A DNA stretch of 64,000 nucleotides from Episyrphus balteatus. Taxonomy: Eukaryota; Arthropoda; Insecta; Diptera; Syrphidae. Below, piece after piece: positions 23,700 through 34,841 of the stretch. A program made the position numbers and the translations under genes. The first letter of the stretch is position 1. Each line of letters begins with the position of its first letter. The notes under the pieces were generated by a model, which saw only the letters and a list, made by a program, of their open reading frames with translations, did not search any database and was not told the DNA's origin. The stretch spans positions 111,806,028 through 111,870,027 of the forward strand of contig NC_079136.1 of NCBI RefSeq assembly GCF_945859705.1, read 5' to 3'.

Positions 23700-24350
23700 A
23701 AGTATAATGCCATTCAAATTTGAATATAGGGCGAGTTTAGGATTTGTAAGAAAATCGAAATCGAGATAACAATCAGATATGGCATTACGATGATAGAGAA
23801 TGCAAACAAAGTGTGTCCTGCAATTATATTTGATTCACAGCCTTAACTATTGGAGCGATTTTTGTTTCAAACTTTATTTTTAAGGGCCAAAATGAACGGT
23901 ACTTGCCATTGTTAGCAGTAAACTATTGAATAAATATAGCCTTAAAAATTAATAATAAAATTAAAAAAAGTCAATTTCGGATTTTTTTAAAATATTTCAA
24001 AATGTTTGAAAAAAACATTTTCTCAAAATGAATCAAAATGGATACAATTTAAATTTTGTGGAATGTGAAAAAACAATGTCTTCAAAATGGCAAGCCAAAT
24101 TTTTTTTTAAGTTTTCGAAGATTGTTGTAAATTTTCAAAAAGAAAATTTTAAAAATTTGTTAAAACTATTTAAAAAGGTGGTTTCGTAATTTTATATTTC
24201 TTCTAAAATTAGTGATAATTTTTTTTTTCTTTTTGAAAGTTAAAAAAAAAGATTCTTCAATTTTTGAATTGTATCTATGCTATATCTAGCATCCAAAATT
24301 TCTATGGGTTAATACTTGACAAATATTTTACAAAAAATATATTTAAATAA
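23700..24350. repeat. Diverged Helitron-like repeat (relative of 52.4 kb)
   Basis: CACAGCCTTAACTATTGGAG and GGCCAAAATGAACGGTACTT correspond to ACAGCCTAAATGGATGGACC and GACCAAAAATAACGGTACTT near 52360-52480. Poly(T/A)-rich blocks of the same style follow. The 8-bp tandem array present in the 52-kb copy is absent here. Confidence 0.45.
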
Positions 24351-26014
24351 TCTTTTCCCTGCTGCACACCAGGGTTGTGCTATTCATTGCAATAACAACT
24401 TCCTTGCTTAAGCAAAAAAAAAAAAAAAAAAAAAACAGTTTTCCTTGTAAAATATTCAACATCAATAAACTTCAATACAATCTGGGTCAGCTTGATAAGT
24501 AATTTACCCCAACAAACTTTGCTACTACAATTTACTTACTTTTCCTTTCAATTGTGTTCAACGAACATGTAAAATAAGAGTTACTCCCTATTGTTTGCAT
24601 GCAACTAACTATACAACTATTTTTCGTAAAAAAACATTACAGCAACAACAATAAAAAAAACTCTTTCAATAATTCACTCAACCATTCTCGTAAACTTTCT
24701 TTTTCGGTTTAAGCAGAAGAAAAAAAATTGAATTTTCCTTAAAAAATGGCAAAAGAAAAACTTAAAAATAAAAAAAAAAACTCACTACAAAAACTTTGTG
24801 TGACCGGAAAGCAACCCTTCGGTTAGGTTCAAATAGAACAAAAATATAAGCTCCTTAGTCCTTACTTAAATTTTGTAGTTCTTTTTACGTCCGCCAGATT
24901 TTCTTTCTTCTTATTGGAATTTCCTGTTTTTTTTTCTTTATATTTTGTAGTTTTTTTTTTGTAGTAACGACCACAAAATAGTCCCTTCCAGCCAATAAAA
25001 AAAAAAGTAGTAAAAACCAGTGTAGTTACCCACCCTCCTTTTACCTCAGCCCCTCACAAGTGAACCCCTTAAGCGAGTTATAGTTACAACTTGCTACTAG
25101 CATAAATATTGTAACTTATCTTAGTTACGAGGAAGAAGGTGGTCCTTTTTTGCTTTTTTTGTGATATCCTTAATAGTCTGAATATTCTCCCGGTTGGGAA
25201 TTATATCGAGTATAGAAATGCCTTTAGGGGATAATAATCCTGATCATGATAGATACAGAAACAAGAAAAGAAAAACTAAACTACAATGGATTTCGATGTT
25301 TTAATGCCATCCACCATTGTCACCGTATTGAACCAAACCGAGCAACACAAAAATCAAGGAACAAGGACACGCTTTTTTTATTTTATAGTAAGTGGAGGAT
25401 ATACACCTAAACACACACATACACAATGTCGTTCGTTTTCGGAAGAAAAAAAAATTAGATCGACTATTTCATTTATCATTTGCGATATCCTGGGAATGAA
25501 GTGAGTTATATTTCGGAGGAGGCACTTAGTTTGTTTTGGGACAAAACAAATTGACCAACAACAACAAAAAATAAAGCAAATCATCTTGGTTCATTTTCTT
25601 TTGTCGCTACAAAAAAAAAGAAACATTTTCCTTAGTGGCTCTTTCTTGCACATGGAAAAAGTCGTTCTTATCTTATTTTTTTTTTCTATATGTATGTGGT
25701 ATAGAGTTGCCAATTTAATGACAGTATTTGGAAAAACTTTAAGGGCGATTGTAATAAAACCCTTTCAAAGGAATGAGTGAAAATAATTTTTTTTCTGTCA
25801 ATCAGCAAACTTAGAGACATAGTCAGTTACACACAATCAAGCTTAAATGGGAGGATTTATACAGATAAATCATGAATTTTGGAAATATTAAGAAAAATGA
25901 AAGTGAGATAAAAACAATGTATTTTTTTAGTGTTGACCTTCAGACTCTATAGGTTTTACTCATCGAACAACTCGAAACAAAAATCATGATTTTCAAAGTT
26001 AAAGCCCATTTAAT
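24351..26014. other. Intron sequence, nothing recognised
   Basis: Contains a ~22-nt poly(A) run near 24414-24436 and a mixed-composition stretch (24990-25290). No coding frame supported. Confidence 0.35.
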
Positions 26015-27140
26015 TTCTCAAAAAGACCTCAAAGTCAGTAGGTACTTATGGAGATACGGAGGGTATAAATACAAAAACTAAAAAAATACATCTTGCATTG
26101 AAAGTCATTAAAATTTAAACGCGTTTTTTCTCAAATTAGTACCTTTTAAGTTTGGGGTGCGAGTATTCAAAAACTAATGATCTTATTGAAAAACTCAAAC
26201 TCAGAATTTCGCAAAAAAAAAAAAAAATGTATTAAAAAAATTTAAAATTACTTTTTTCAAACGTTTTGGTATGTGTTTTTAAATTATTTTTTGCCATAGA
26301 CATTATTAGTTAAGTAACTAAGAGGAAAAGGTAAATAATGCACATATATTACAGTTTTGAAAAAAACATTTTTGTATCGAAATAATTAATTTTCTCCAAG
26401 ACTTTTACAAATAAGACAAACTTTCGCTATTTAACCTCCAACAATAAGGGCTGTTGAATCAAGAAAAAATAACTTAATATTTAAATGTTGACCTTTGAAA
26501 AAAAAAAAATATATTAAATTTTTTTTCAAAATCTTTTAAAACAGTCCTTAAAAAATGAAATACTTTTTATTTTATTTTATAAACTGTAATACATATTGAC
26601 AATTTTTTTTTCTGAGTTCAAATAACAATAAATATGGCCAAAAAAATTTGAAAAATAAATCCATATTGTATAACAAAAAAGTTTTCATAAAGTCAATTTG
26701 TGAGGAAATTGCATTTCTCGCTTAAACAATGGAAGATTGTCCGTAGCTCCCGAATATTTTGTTCCCTTAAATTATCTAAAGAATCTTTTGGTATCATTTA
26801 GAAATTTAAACAAAAATATTGGTTTTGTTAAAAAAAAATTAATTTTAATTCAAAAAAAAAACAGTACGGCAACATAGGCAATTTTTAACCTATAGAGGTT
26901 GAAGTATTTTTAATTACCAATGTTTGAAAAAAATAATTTGCTTATGTTACTCCACTATAAGTTTCAATTCAATAAGATCATAAGTTTTTGAATACTAGCA
27001 CCCAAAACTTAAAAAGGTACTGTTTTGAGAAGGACGCGTTTAAATTTTAATTACTTTTAATGCTAAATGTATTTTTTAAGTTTTTGTATTTATACCGTCC
27101 GCATCTCCATAAGTACATACTGACTAAGAGGTCTTTTTGA
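26015..27140. mobile_element. Foldback with ~190-bp arms
   Basis: The left arm (26015-26205) contains TCAAAAAGACCTCAAAGTCA, ACTTATGGAGATACGGAGGG, TTTAAACGCGTTTTTTCTCA and TATTCAAAAACTAATGATCT. The right arm (about 26945-27140) carries their complements in reverse order, ending GAGGTCTTTTTGAGA. The arms are diverged by around 15%. The spacer is AT-rich without ORF. Confidence 0.7.
26700..26930. repeat. Direct repeat, copy 1
   Basis: Landmarks CGCTTAAACAATGGAAGATT, AATCTTTTGGTATCATTTAG and TTTTTAACCTATAGAGGTTG recur in order at 27147-27221 plus 28053-28185. The second copy is split by the MITE at 27222-28052. Confidence 0.6.
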
Positions 27141-27221
27141 GATCGCTTAAACGATGAAAGATTGTCCCTCACTCCCATATATTTTTTTTCTTTTAATTTT
27201 CTACACAATCTTCTGGCATCA

Positions 27222-28052
27222 ATTGGGGTAAAAGCGGGTGAGATGGCATACCTTTTTTGTTTTCGTCATATTTTTCAAAGTAAACCACATTTCACATTTC
27301 TAACAATGAAAAAATGTTCTGTATTCAATATCCAACGTATTGTTTGTTTTACAGAATTTTATATTTTAAATTTATATTTTTAAATTAATATAGAAAAAAA
27401 GTAAAAAAAAAAAGATGGCGCATAAGTTTGTTTTAGGTTTCTATTGCCAAATTCATTGCACAAATGGTTGAACGATGTGAAGGAGTCAAGCACCAATGCA
27501 TGCCATATAATAGATTGCAACTAGTCGTCTTTTTTATAAAATTTTAACTTGGCTGAATTACTTAAAAAAAAATATTTTGAGGGCGATATGGCACATGCTA
27601 ACACTATACTCAATTAAAAAATTCTAGTACGGAATGCGCCATTTCACCCGCAAAAAACTGCGCCATCTCACCTTTCTTCGCATAATTCCTATTCGTAAGC
27701 ACCCATAAAAATCAGATAGAACTAGAGCTCAGATTTCACATGCAATGCATAACTTATGCTCTCTTGTATGTATTGGTGTATCAAGGGCATCTAAGATCCC
27801 AACGACTCACAAAATATCGGAACAAAAAAAAAAAGAGCGAAAAAAAATTCAAAAAATATCATCACATGATTTGCTTTCAAATTTTTTTTTATTTTTTGTA
27901 TCACAGCCAAAGAAACGAATACTGGCTACTTCGATTTTAAATATTTAAAGAAAGCTAAAAATATTTTTCATACATTTTTAGAGCAATAAATGTGCAAGAT
28001 ATTTAAAGTGCGCCATCTCCCCCGCCGCGCCATCTCACCCGCTTTTACCCTA
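27222..28052. mobile_element. TIR element with GGGTAAAAGCGGGTGAGATG ends
   Basis: GGGTAAAAGCGGGTGAGATG at the left is mirrored by CATCTCACCCGCTTTTACCC at the right. Internal GATGGCGCA/GCGCCATCTCACC blocks recur. Comparison with the uninterrupted repeat at 26700-26930 gives the empty site. AATT is present at both junctions, but whether it is a 4-bp duplication is ambiguous. No ORF of note. Confidence 0.75.
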
Positions 28053-30142
28053 ATTTATGAAATTTAAGCAAATTTTTTTAAAACACAAATTTTTTGTTCC
28101 CAAAAATCTTCAATTAAATTTAAAAATCAATACGGCAATAGCGGGCGGCAATTTTTAACCTCTGGAGGTTAAAGTATTTTTAATTACTGATGATTTAAAA
28201 AAAAAGATCATCAAAATCGGAGCTGTTCGGCAGGGTTCCCTAATATTGCCATTTTTTGAGCTTTAGTTACTCCACTGTTACAGCATTTTTTGTTTTTAAT
28301 TTTTCAAATAAATATTTCGATTTTTTAAAAACCACATTGAAAGCACAAACGAAAATCAAATGGCGTTTGTTTAAAATAAGATAAAATATTTCCTATGCGC
28401 ACACTAGGAGCCCTACCCGACTAAAATAGCTTGGTTCCTATTTCACTCTATAAAATCCAAATAAAAGTTTTCAAAACAAAACTAAGTAGTATCTAGTCAT
28501 TTAAATAAGACAAAAATTATATAAAACACTAAAATTTTGAGTTAACATACATACATGTAAAATAACAGTTTTTTACACAAGTTGATTTTCAAAAGTCATG
28601 CCTTTAGCTAAATTTTGTGTAACCTTTTATCCTTACACCATAGAAATTGCCTACACAAATGTGACCTCGTTTGAAGCTTAACTAAGACAGTTAAAACGAA
28701 CGAAAAAAAAACTCAACCTATTGTTTGATGTTGTTTCGTATAGAAATTCAGCTACAATTTGGTTCACCCATACTCTTACTTTTCACCATTTACCGTGTAA
28801 CACTCTAACCATCACTCCAAACCCCCTTTCTACACTACATCAGCTTACATTAAATGTCCTTCTCTTCAAGAAATTCATCGAAGGAGAAAACTAAGCAAAT
28901 GCGAAACATAAATGTTGTTAGATGCCTAGAAAATTTATGGGTGAGTAGAACGACTGCAACTAATGAGCATTGATGGGCCAAGAACCAAGACTGCCAAGTT
29001 CAGTGCCTGCTTGCCCGAATCGTCCTACTTATGCAAGGACGACGACGACGATTACTTCGATAGAGAGAGTGTGAGGTGTATTCAAGATTTCATAGGACAC
29101 ATTAAATTTCACACATTAGGTGCCTTTTGCTTGAGTAGTTTTGTGAATTTGTGAACCGAAAGCCACCAAAAACCAAAGGACGATATCCACGCTTGTATTT
29201 GTATTCTTTAACTTCGTGTGAGTGCGTCAAAGAATTTTTACAACAGTGAAAGCTTTTTTCACTGGGAAAGCTTTCTTTTTTCTCATGTTTGCGGTGGTGT
29301 AGAGTGTGGATGTAGAACCCCTTTCAATTGCAACAACAACAACAAACCCAACTTTATTCTCATTTTGAAAAAGTGATTGCGATTAGTTGAGTTTGCTTTT
29401 GAATTATAAACATAGAAAACTGCTTCGGTAAATTACTGAACACGCAGGATAACACAAACACACTCATACCAAATTTATAACACAGGATGTGATTTGTTTC
29501 ATTCCGTTTTTAGTTTTTAGTTTTTTTGTTTTGTTTTTTTTTTTTGTTACTTTTTGGTTGTTTGACACGCTATTTAATGAGATTTTAATAATTTTGGGTT
29601 TTCTTGTCAGTGTAAATGTATTTTTTTTTATGTTGAGCTGGTTAAGGAGTGGTGAGCCATTAGTGCAAAATTGAAAAAAAAAACATTCATTTGAGTAAAA
29701 AAAAAGATTAGGTAGGTGTATACCTTCACTTTTTTGTTTTGTGTGTAAATTATGTCTAGGTCATTAGGTCAGAGGCTTTACACTTAATAAGATAAAGCTG
29801 GAAACTTTTTGTTCTTAACAATTTTATCGTTACTAAGTTACATCAAACGGAAAACCTTTTCAGGAATTATCAGTGGTAGTTCTGTTTTGATTAGGATTAA
29901 AATAAAAAATGGTTCTGGTTTCACGATGTATTCATCTCAGGAGGTATAGGTATTCCTAAAAAGCTACAATTGAATAAAACTCACAGAGAGATTTTTTGGT
30001 CGAAGATATTTTCTATAACAAAGCGCCCTCTATGTTAAAGTAAATTTAAATTAAATAAATTCAAATAAAATAAAAAAATTACAATTTTGAGCATTAACAA
30101 TCTTCTCAGATAAAACTGTTTGTTATTATCTTTATCTACATT
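28053..30142. other. Direct repeat remainder, then intron sequence
   Basis: 28053-28185 completes the repeat noted at 26700. After that, 28750-29480 has more balanced composition with CAACAACAACAACAA near 29333. No gene supported; a 63-codon frame at 28963-29154 with an Asp run was rejected. Confidence 0.3.
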
Positions 30143-30335
30143 AGGGTGTCCGTTATTTCCCAAAGTGATGTTTTCGGGGATGACACCCCCCAGATCGAAA
30201 GTTTAGGGCCTAAATACGGGGAATTTAGCAAGGTCATTAACCCGTGCCTCTAAGGTCATACTTTCCCCATACAAATTTGTATGGGAAATTTTTAACTCAT
30301 ACATAAAATTTTTTTTCTCTCGAGTTAAATCATCT
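30143..30335. mobile_element. MITE end fragment
   Basis: TTAGGGTGTCCGTTATTTCC, then a GC-richer stretch (GGGGATGACACCCCCCAG) and CCATACAAATTTGTATGGG, a palindrome. It resembles one end of a DNA-transposon MITE. The opposite end is not found. Confidence 0.35.
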
Positions 30336-31432
30336 ATTTTTAAAATGTTTGTTGATTCTGGTTGGAAAATAGTTCCTTTAAAAGATTACATTCAAAATTT
30401 CCCGTTAAAAAATTTTTTTATATTTTATTTCGGTTTTTGAAATTATTAGCTGTTTTCGTAGTTTTTGCTTTCACCTATCACATAATTTTAAATGCAGTTT
30501 TATTGGTTTTTAATTCTTTTCAAATATTGCATTCAAAAATTTGTGTATAAATCAAAAATTTTAATTTTTTTAAATTTTTTTTGAAATTTTTGCCGGGCAT
30601 AAATATGTACTATGGTCTTATTTGGACCATCAGATTTTCTCTACACACACAAATGCAAAAGGAGTAAAATTAAGTGTGGTGATTATGTTTTTTTTTTAAG
30701 TATTTTTATTTTCTTCGGCAACATTCCATTTGTTATTTAGAAAATTCTTTTTTCAAACAAAAAAAAAATTAATATGTTATTTTAATTACACAGCAAGACA
30801 TTTATTCAACGCATTACCGTTTCCTTTTTAAATAATTTTATTTTTAAACATTGCATCGTACAGGCGGAAATATGGACCACCATGGGCTTTATGGATTACA
30901 CAGGTCAACACGAAATTTGTGCTTGGGTTGCGACTTTGAAATTATGATAGATATATTGATACTCATCTTGAAAGTATTTTTAAATTTTCTTTTGAGGTCA
31001 GCATAGCAATTTCCAGCTTTCAAGTAAATCTGTCTTTTACAAAAATTGTCGTGCGTAATTTTGGCAAAAACTCGAGAACGTCTTAACCGATTTGGCTGAT
31101 TTTGGTTTTGTTTTCTTGATTTTAATGCTGTTTTCATATTCATATTCAGAAAAATAAAAAAAAGGGAAATTTAAGAAGAAAAATGAAAAATAAAATCGAA
31201 ATTTTCGTTTTGTTCGATTTTTTATCAAATGGGAGATTGATGCATCATTTGATACCTTCTATTTTCATGGTAAAAGTAATTCACTATTATGTTATTTTTA
31301 CTATACAAAAATAACTGCTTACACAAATAACTGTATCCAAATTGTAGTCAAACTAGTTCATATTGAAATTCTGTATTTATTGAAAAGTTAAATTAACTTG
31401 CTTGCATAGTTTTTTTTTATTATTTTGTTGCA
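30336..31432. other. AT-rich intron sequence, nothing recognised
   Basis: No supported feature. Confidence 0.4.
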
Positions 31433-31434
31433 TA

Positions 31435-31659
31435 TACAGGGTGTCTAAAAAGTAATGGATTAAATGAAATGGGCTGATAGGCTAACTTAAGATCTATCAG
31501 AATTTGGTTACTTGTTCATCCCAATTACTTACAGTTCTTGTGAAATTTCGAAAAATCCCTACTTTGCAACAGTATTTTGCTTCCTCTGCCCATAATTGAT
31601 TTTTGTTTTTTACAATTCTTTCACTTAAACATTGCCTAACAATAAGAAACAATTAATTA
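31435..31659. mobile_element. TACAGGGTGTC-family element, left part (split)
   Basis: It begins TACAGGGTGTCTAAAAAGTA after a TA. It follows the left arm of 22343-23423 in order (GGCTGATAGGCTAACTTAAG, TTTGGTTACTTGTTCATCCC, CCTAACAATAAGAAACAATT). The match stops at AATTAATTA and resumes at about 34371, so a 2.7-kb insert splits it. Confidence 0.8.
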
Positions 31660-31997
31660 AAAAAAAAAGAGTGTGTGTACACATGTACACGCGACTGAAG
31701 TTATACTTCTCATTCGGTATATGTAAATGAATTTCATTTGATATTTTTAACTTCTATTATTAAATTAATTAATCCACAATTCGTTTTTTTTACATTTTTA
31801 TCAAGTGAACAATAAATTAATTCTTTCATCCTCCTTGCGTCCATGTAGTTTTCAATTTATTCTGTGAAATTTACTCATGTTGTGCGGTTTAGAACGTACG
31901 GTATATGGTTAACGAAAGTAAATGAATTGCTCATAAAATGTGCGGTATGGTAATTTTATGAGAATTGTGTGTGCTTCAGCACTAGTAGTAGCAATAT

Positions 31998-32005
31998 GGA
32001 ACTTG
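31998..32005. repeat. Left 8-bp target duplication
   Basis: GGAACTTG, against GCAACTTG at 33936-33943 (7 of 8). Confidence 0.65.
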
Positions 32006-33935
32006 CAGGGTTGCCACAAAGCTCAAAAGTTAGCTGAGCTCAGCTCACAGCTCAGCTCAAATTTTGAGCTAGCTCACTTTTGAGCTTTGTACCATAGCTC
32101 AGCTCATTTGAGCTGAGCTGATGGTTGAGCTGAGCCGTTGGGTGAGCTGAGCTGTCGGTGAGCTGAGCTGAGCTGTTGGGTGAGCTAAGGTAAAGTGAGC
32201 TGAGCTGAGCTGTGATGGGTGAGAGGATACATTGATTTTTATTTGGAAAGTACAATGAAATATGAAGATATTTTAAACTTTTATAAAACACCATAGCTTA
32301 AGATGTTTGGTTCTAGTTATTAATGGAATTATTTTAACACATGGATATTTTTATAAATAAGACAGATAATTTTTCGTGATCTTTTCTCTTGGTTTTTTTA
32401 ATGGTAAATATATTTCTATTTTTTTTAGTAAAATATTTCTTTTTTTATCATAAAAAAAATTCCGGTACAATCCGGTTTTTCGATTTTTTTCAAAATTCCG
32501 AGAAAATCGCGTTTGAAAGTTGGGGTAAAATTTTTTTTCGAAAAATCCCCGTATCTTTGAACGCTCCTGGAAGCTAAACCTCTTCAGAGCAATTTTTAGG
32601 AGTGATGATAAATGATAGCTTGTGTCATGGGCCTACGCTTTGCACATTGTCAGATTTTTAAAAAATCCCCTTCCATGTTAAACCGCCACATCATGCCTAT
32701 TTTTTCAGAATCGTGCCTATTTTTTTTTTACTTTTAAGTTCTCCCGGTTTGAGAACGCGTGGACCTACAGGGATGGGAGTTGTACCCAAATGTAGGTTTG
32801 AGTCCCCGCTACCTTTTGGCATCAAAAATTTTATTTTCATTTTCTTCAAAATTCCGCGATATAGGCGTTGGAACGCTTTGATCTAGAGACAGGGGAGTGG
32901 TGCCATATGAAAGGTTATATTCTCAGCTACCCGATAGTGGTATAGTCCGGTTTTTCGATTTTTTTCAAAATTCCGAGAAAATCGCGTTTGAAAGTTGGGG
33001 TAAAATTTTTTTTCGAAAAATCCCCGAATCTTTGAACGCTCCTGGAAGCTAAACGGCTTGAGAGCAATTTTTGGGAGTGATGCCAAATGATAGCTTTTGT
33101 CATGGGCCTACGCTTTGCACACTTTCAGATTTTTAAAAAATCGCCTTCCATGTTAAACCGCCACATCATGCCTATTTTTTCAGAATCGTGCATATTTTTT
33201 TTTTACTTTTAAGTTCTCCCGGTTTGAGAACGCGTGGACCTACAGGGATGGGAGTTGTACCCAAATGTAGGTTTGAGTCCCCGCTACCTTTTGGCATCAA
33301 AAATTTTATTTTCATTTTCTTCAAAATTCCGCGATATAGGCGTTGGAACGCTTTGATCTAGAGACAGGGGAGTGGTGCCATATGAAAGGTTATATTCTCA
33401 GCTACCCGATAGTGGTAAAATCCGGTTTTTCGATTTTTTTCAAAATTCCGAGAAAATCGCGTTTGAAAGTTGGGGTAAAATTTTTTTTCGAAAAATCCCC
33501 GAATCTTTGAACTCTCCTGGAAGCTAAACGGCTTGAGAGCAATTTTTGGGAGTGATGCTTAATGATAGCTTGTGTCATGGGCCTACGCTTTGCACATTGT
33601 CAGATTTTTAAAAAATCGCCTTCCATGTTAAACCGCCACATCATGCCTATTTTTTCAGAATCGTGAGTATTTTTTTTTTGTTACTTTTAAGTTCTCCCGG
33701 TTTGAGAACGCGTGGACCTACAGGGATGAGAGTTGTACCCAAATGTAGGTTAGAGTCCCCGCTACCTTTTGGCATCAAAAATTTTTTTTTCATTTTCTTC
33801 AAAATTCCGAGATATAGGCGTTGGAAGTTGGGGCACTCACTTTCAGCTCAGCTCAAATGAGCTAAGCTATGGTACCTAGCTCAAATTTGAGCTGAGCTGT
33901 GAGCTGAGCTGAAATGTGAGCTTTTTGCAACCCTG
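32006..33935. mobile_element. hAT-like element with CAGGGTTGC ends and AGCT-rich arms
   Basis: The ends are CAGGGTTGCCACAAAGCTCA and GAGCTTTTTGCAACCCTG. An 8-bp duplication with one mismatch flanks it. The subterminal arms (32030-32220 and 33841-33925) are built of overlapping GAGCT/AGCTCA motifs and are inverted relative to each other (both contain the ATGAGCT...GGTACC landmark). Three tandem 475-bp repeats fill the middle. No transposase. The frames inside are by-products of the arms and repeats. Confidence 0.8.
32471..33830. repeat. Three tandem copies of a 475-bp unit
   Basis: The landmark TCCGGTTTTTCGATTTTTTT occurs at 32471, 32946 and 33421, exactly 475 bp apart. TCTCCCGGTTTGAGAACGCG and GGCGTTGGAACGCTTTGATC recur likewise. 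The copies are around 95% identical by eye. The third is cut at about 33830, where the right arm of the hAT-like element begins. Confidence 0.9.
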
Positions 33936-33936
33936 G

Positions 33937-34174
33937 CAACTTGCCACATGTACATTACCACATGCAACTTGCCACATGCAACTTGCCACATGTAACTTGC
34001 CACATGCAACTTGCCACATGCAACTTGCCACAGGCAACTTGCCACAGGCAACTTGCCACAGGCAACTTGCCACAGGCAACTTGCCAAAGGCAACTTGCCA
34101 CATACAACTTGCCACACGCAACTTGCCACATGCAACTTGCCACATACAACTTGCCACATGCAACTTGCCACATG
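33937..34174. repeat. 14-bp minisatellite, 17 units
   Basis: The unit is CAACTTGCCACATG with variants at the last four bases (CATG, CAGG, CATA, CACG, AAGG). The period is strict throughout. Because 14 is not a multiple of 3 and the unit has no stop in any frame on either strand, five overlapping long frames arise here; none is a gene. The array starts at the right edge of the hAT-like element, inside its target duplication. Confidence 0.95.
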
Positions 34175-34370
34175 AAACATGTTACTTGCAACGTGTTGTG
34201 TGTTTTATGTTTGCCGTACTGCGGCGTACTGCATTTTTAAATACTAAAGTACTGCCTACTCCAAAGGTAAAACGACAGCCCTGCTACCCAGGGTGATCGC
34301 GTCATAATCCCTTTGACATTCTTGTCAAAAAGTAAATTTTCATACCCACCCTCCCATAAGAAGTATAACT

Positions 34371-34580
34371 TCAAAAATATTTTTTATTTCATACGCCATT
34401 TTTCTGCAAAGTAATTAACAGTTCCGAGTTTCATAAAAACTCAATTTCTTACTTTTATTTCAGAGCAACAAGAAGACAGAAATTTGTATTGTGTGACTAT
34501 GGTTTATTATTTTTAAACAAGTTAGAAAAAAATATTACAGTTTGAACTCAACAAAACAGGGTTTTTCGGAGCAAAAAACA
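34371..34580. mobile_element. TACAGGGTGTC-family element, inner part (split)
   Basis: It continues the copy begun at 31435. TTTTTATTTCATACGCCATT, AACTCAATTTCTTACTTTTA and CTCAACAAAACAGGG match the inner left arm of 22343-23423. After 34580 the match to the centre is lost, and the right arm is missing. Confidence 0.75.
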
Positions 34581-34841
34581 CTTGTATTCATCATAACTTT
34601 TTTCTTATAATTTAAGTCGAATAAAGTGCTTTAGCAAAAATGTAGAACTTTAAATTGTCTACATTTTATACCATAACAGTTTTTTTGTACAATGCACGGT
34701 TCTGGCACTATAGCTCATAAGACTCGAGTTACCGTCGACCTGTGTTATTATATTAGTTCATATTACCGCAATTATATTAAAAACCATATTTTCTATTTTA
34801 CTTCACGCACACGGTGGTCTTGAAAACGCGGCAGGTTTTAC

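Larger units (their letters stand above)
31660..34370. mobile_element. 2.7-kb insert with inverted GAAGTTATACTTCT ends
   Basis: GAAGTTATACTTCT near 31697-31710 is mirrored by AGAAGTATAACTTC near 34359-34372. It interrupts the TACAGGGTGTC element precisely. Its own interior holds the hAT-like element 32006-33935 and a minisatellite. The left terminus carries extra bases (GTGTGTACACATGTACACGC) outside the inverted block, so the exact ends and class are unresolved. Confidence 0.5.

Noticed and set aside
28963..29154. 63-codon plus-strand frame with a KDDDDDYFD stretch
   Set aside because: No homology recognised, no splice or promoter context, and length expected by chance.
33876..34296. Several overlapping 78-126-codon frames on both strands (Cys/His/Gln-rich repeats)
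   Set aside because: All run through the 14-bp minisatellite; a stop-free unit with a period not divisible by three opens every frame.
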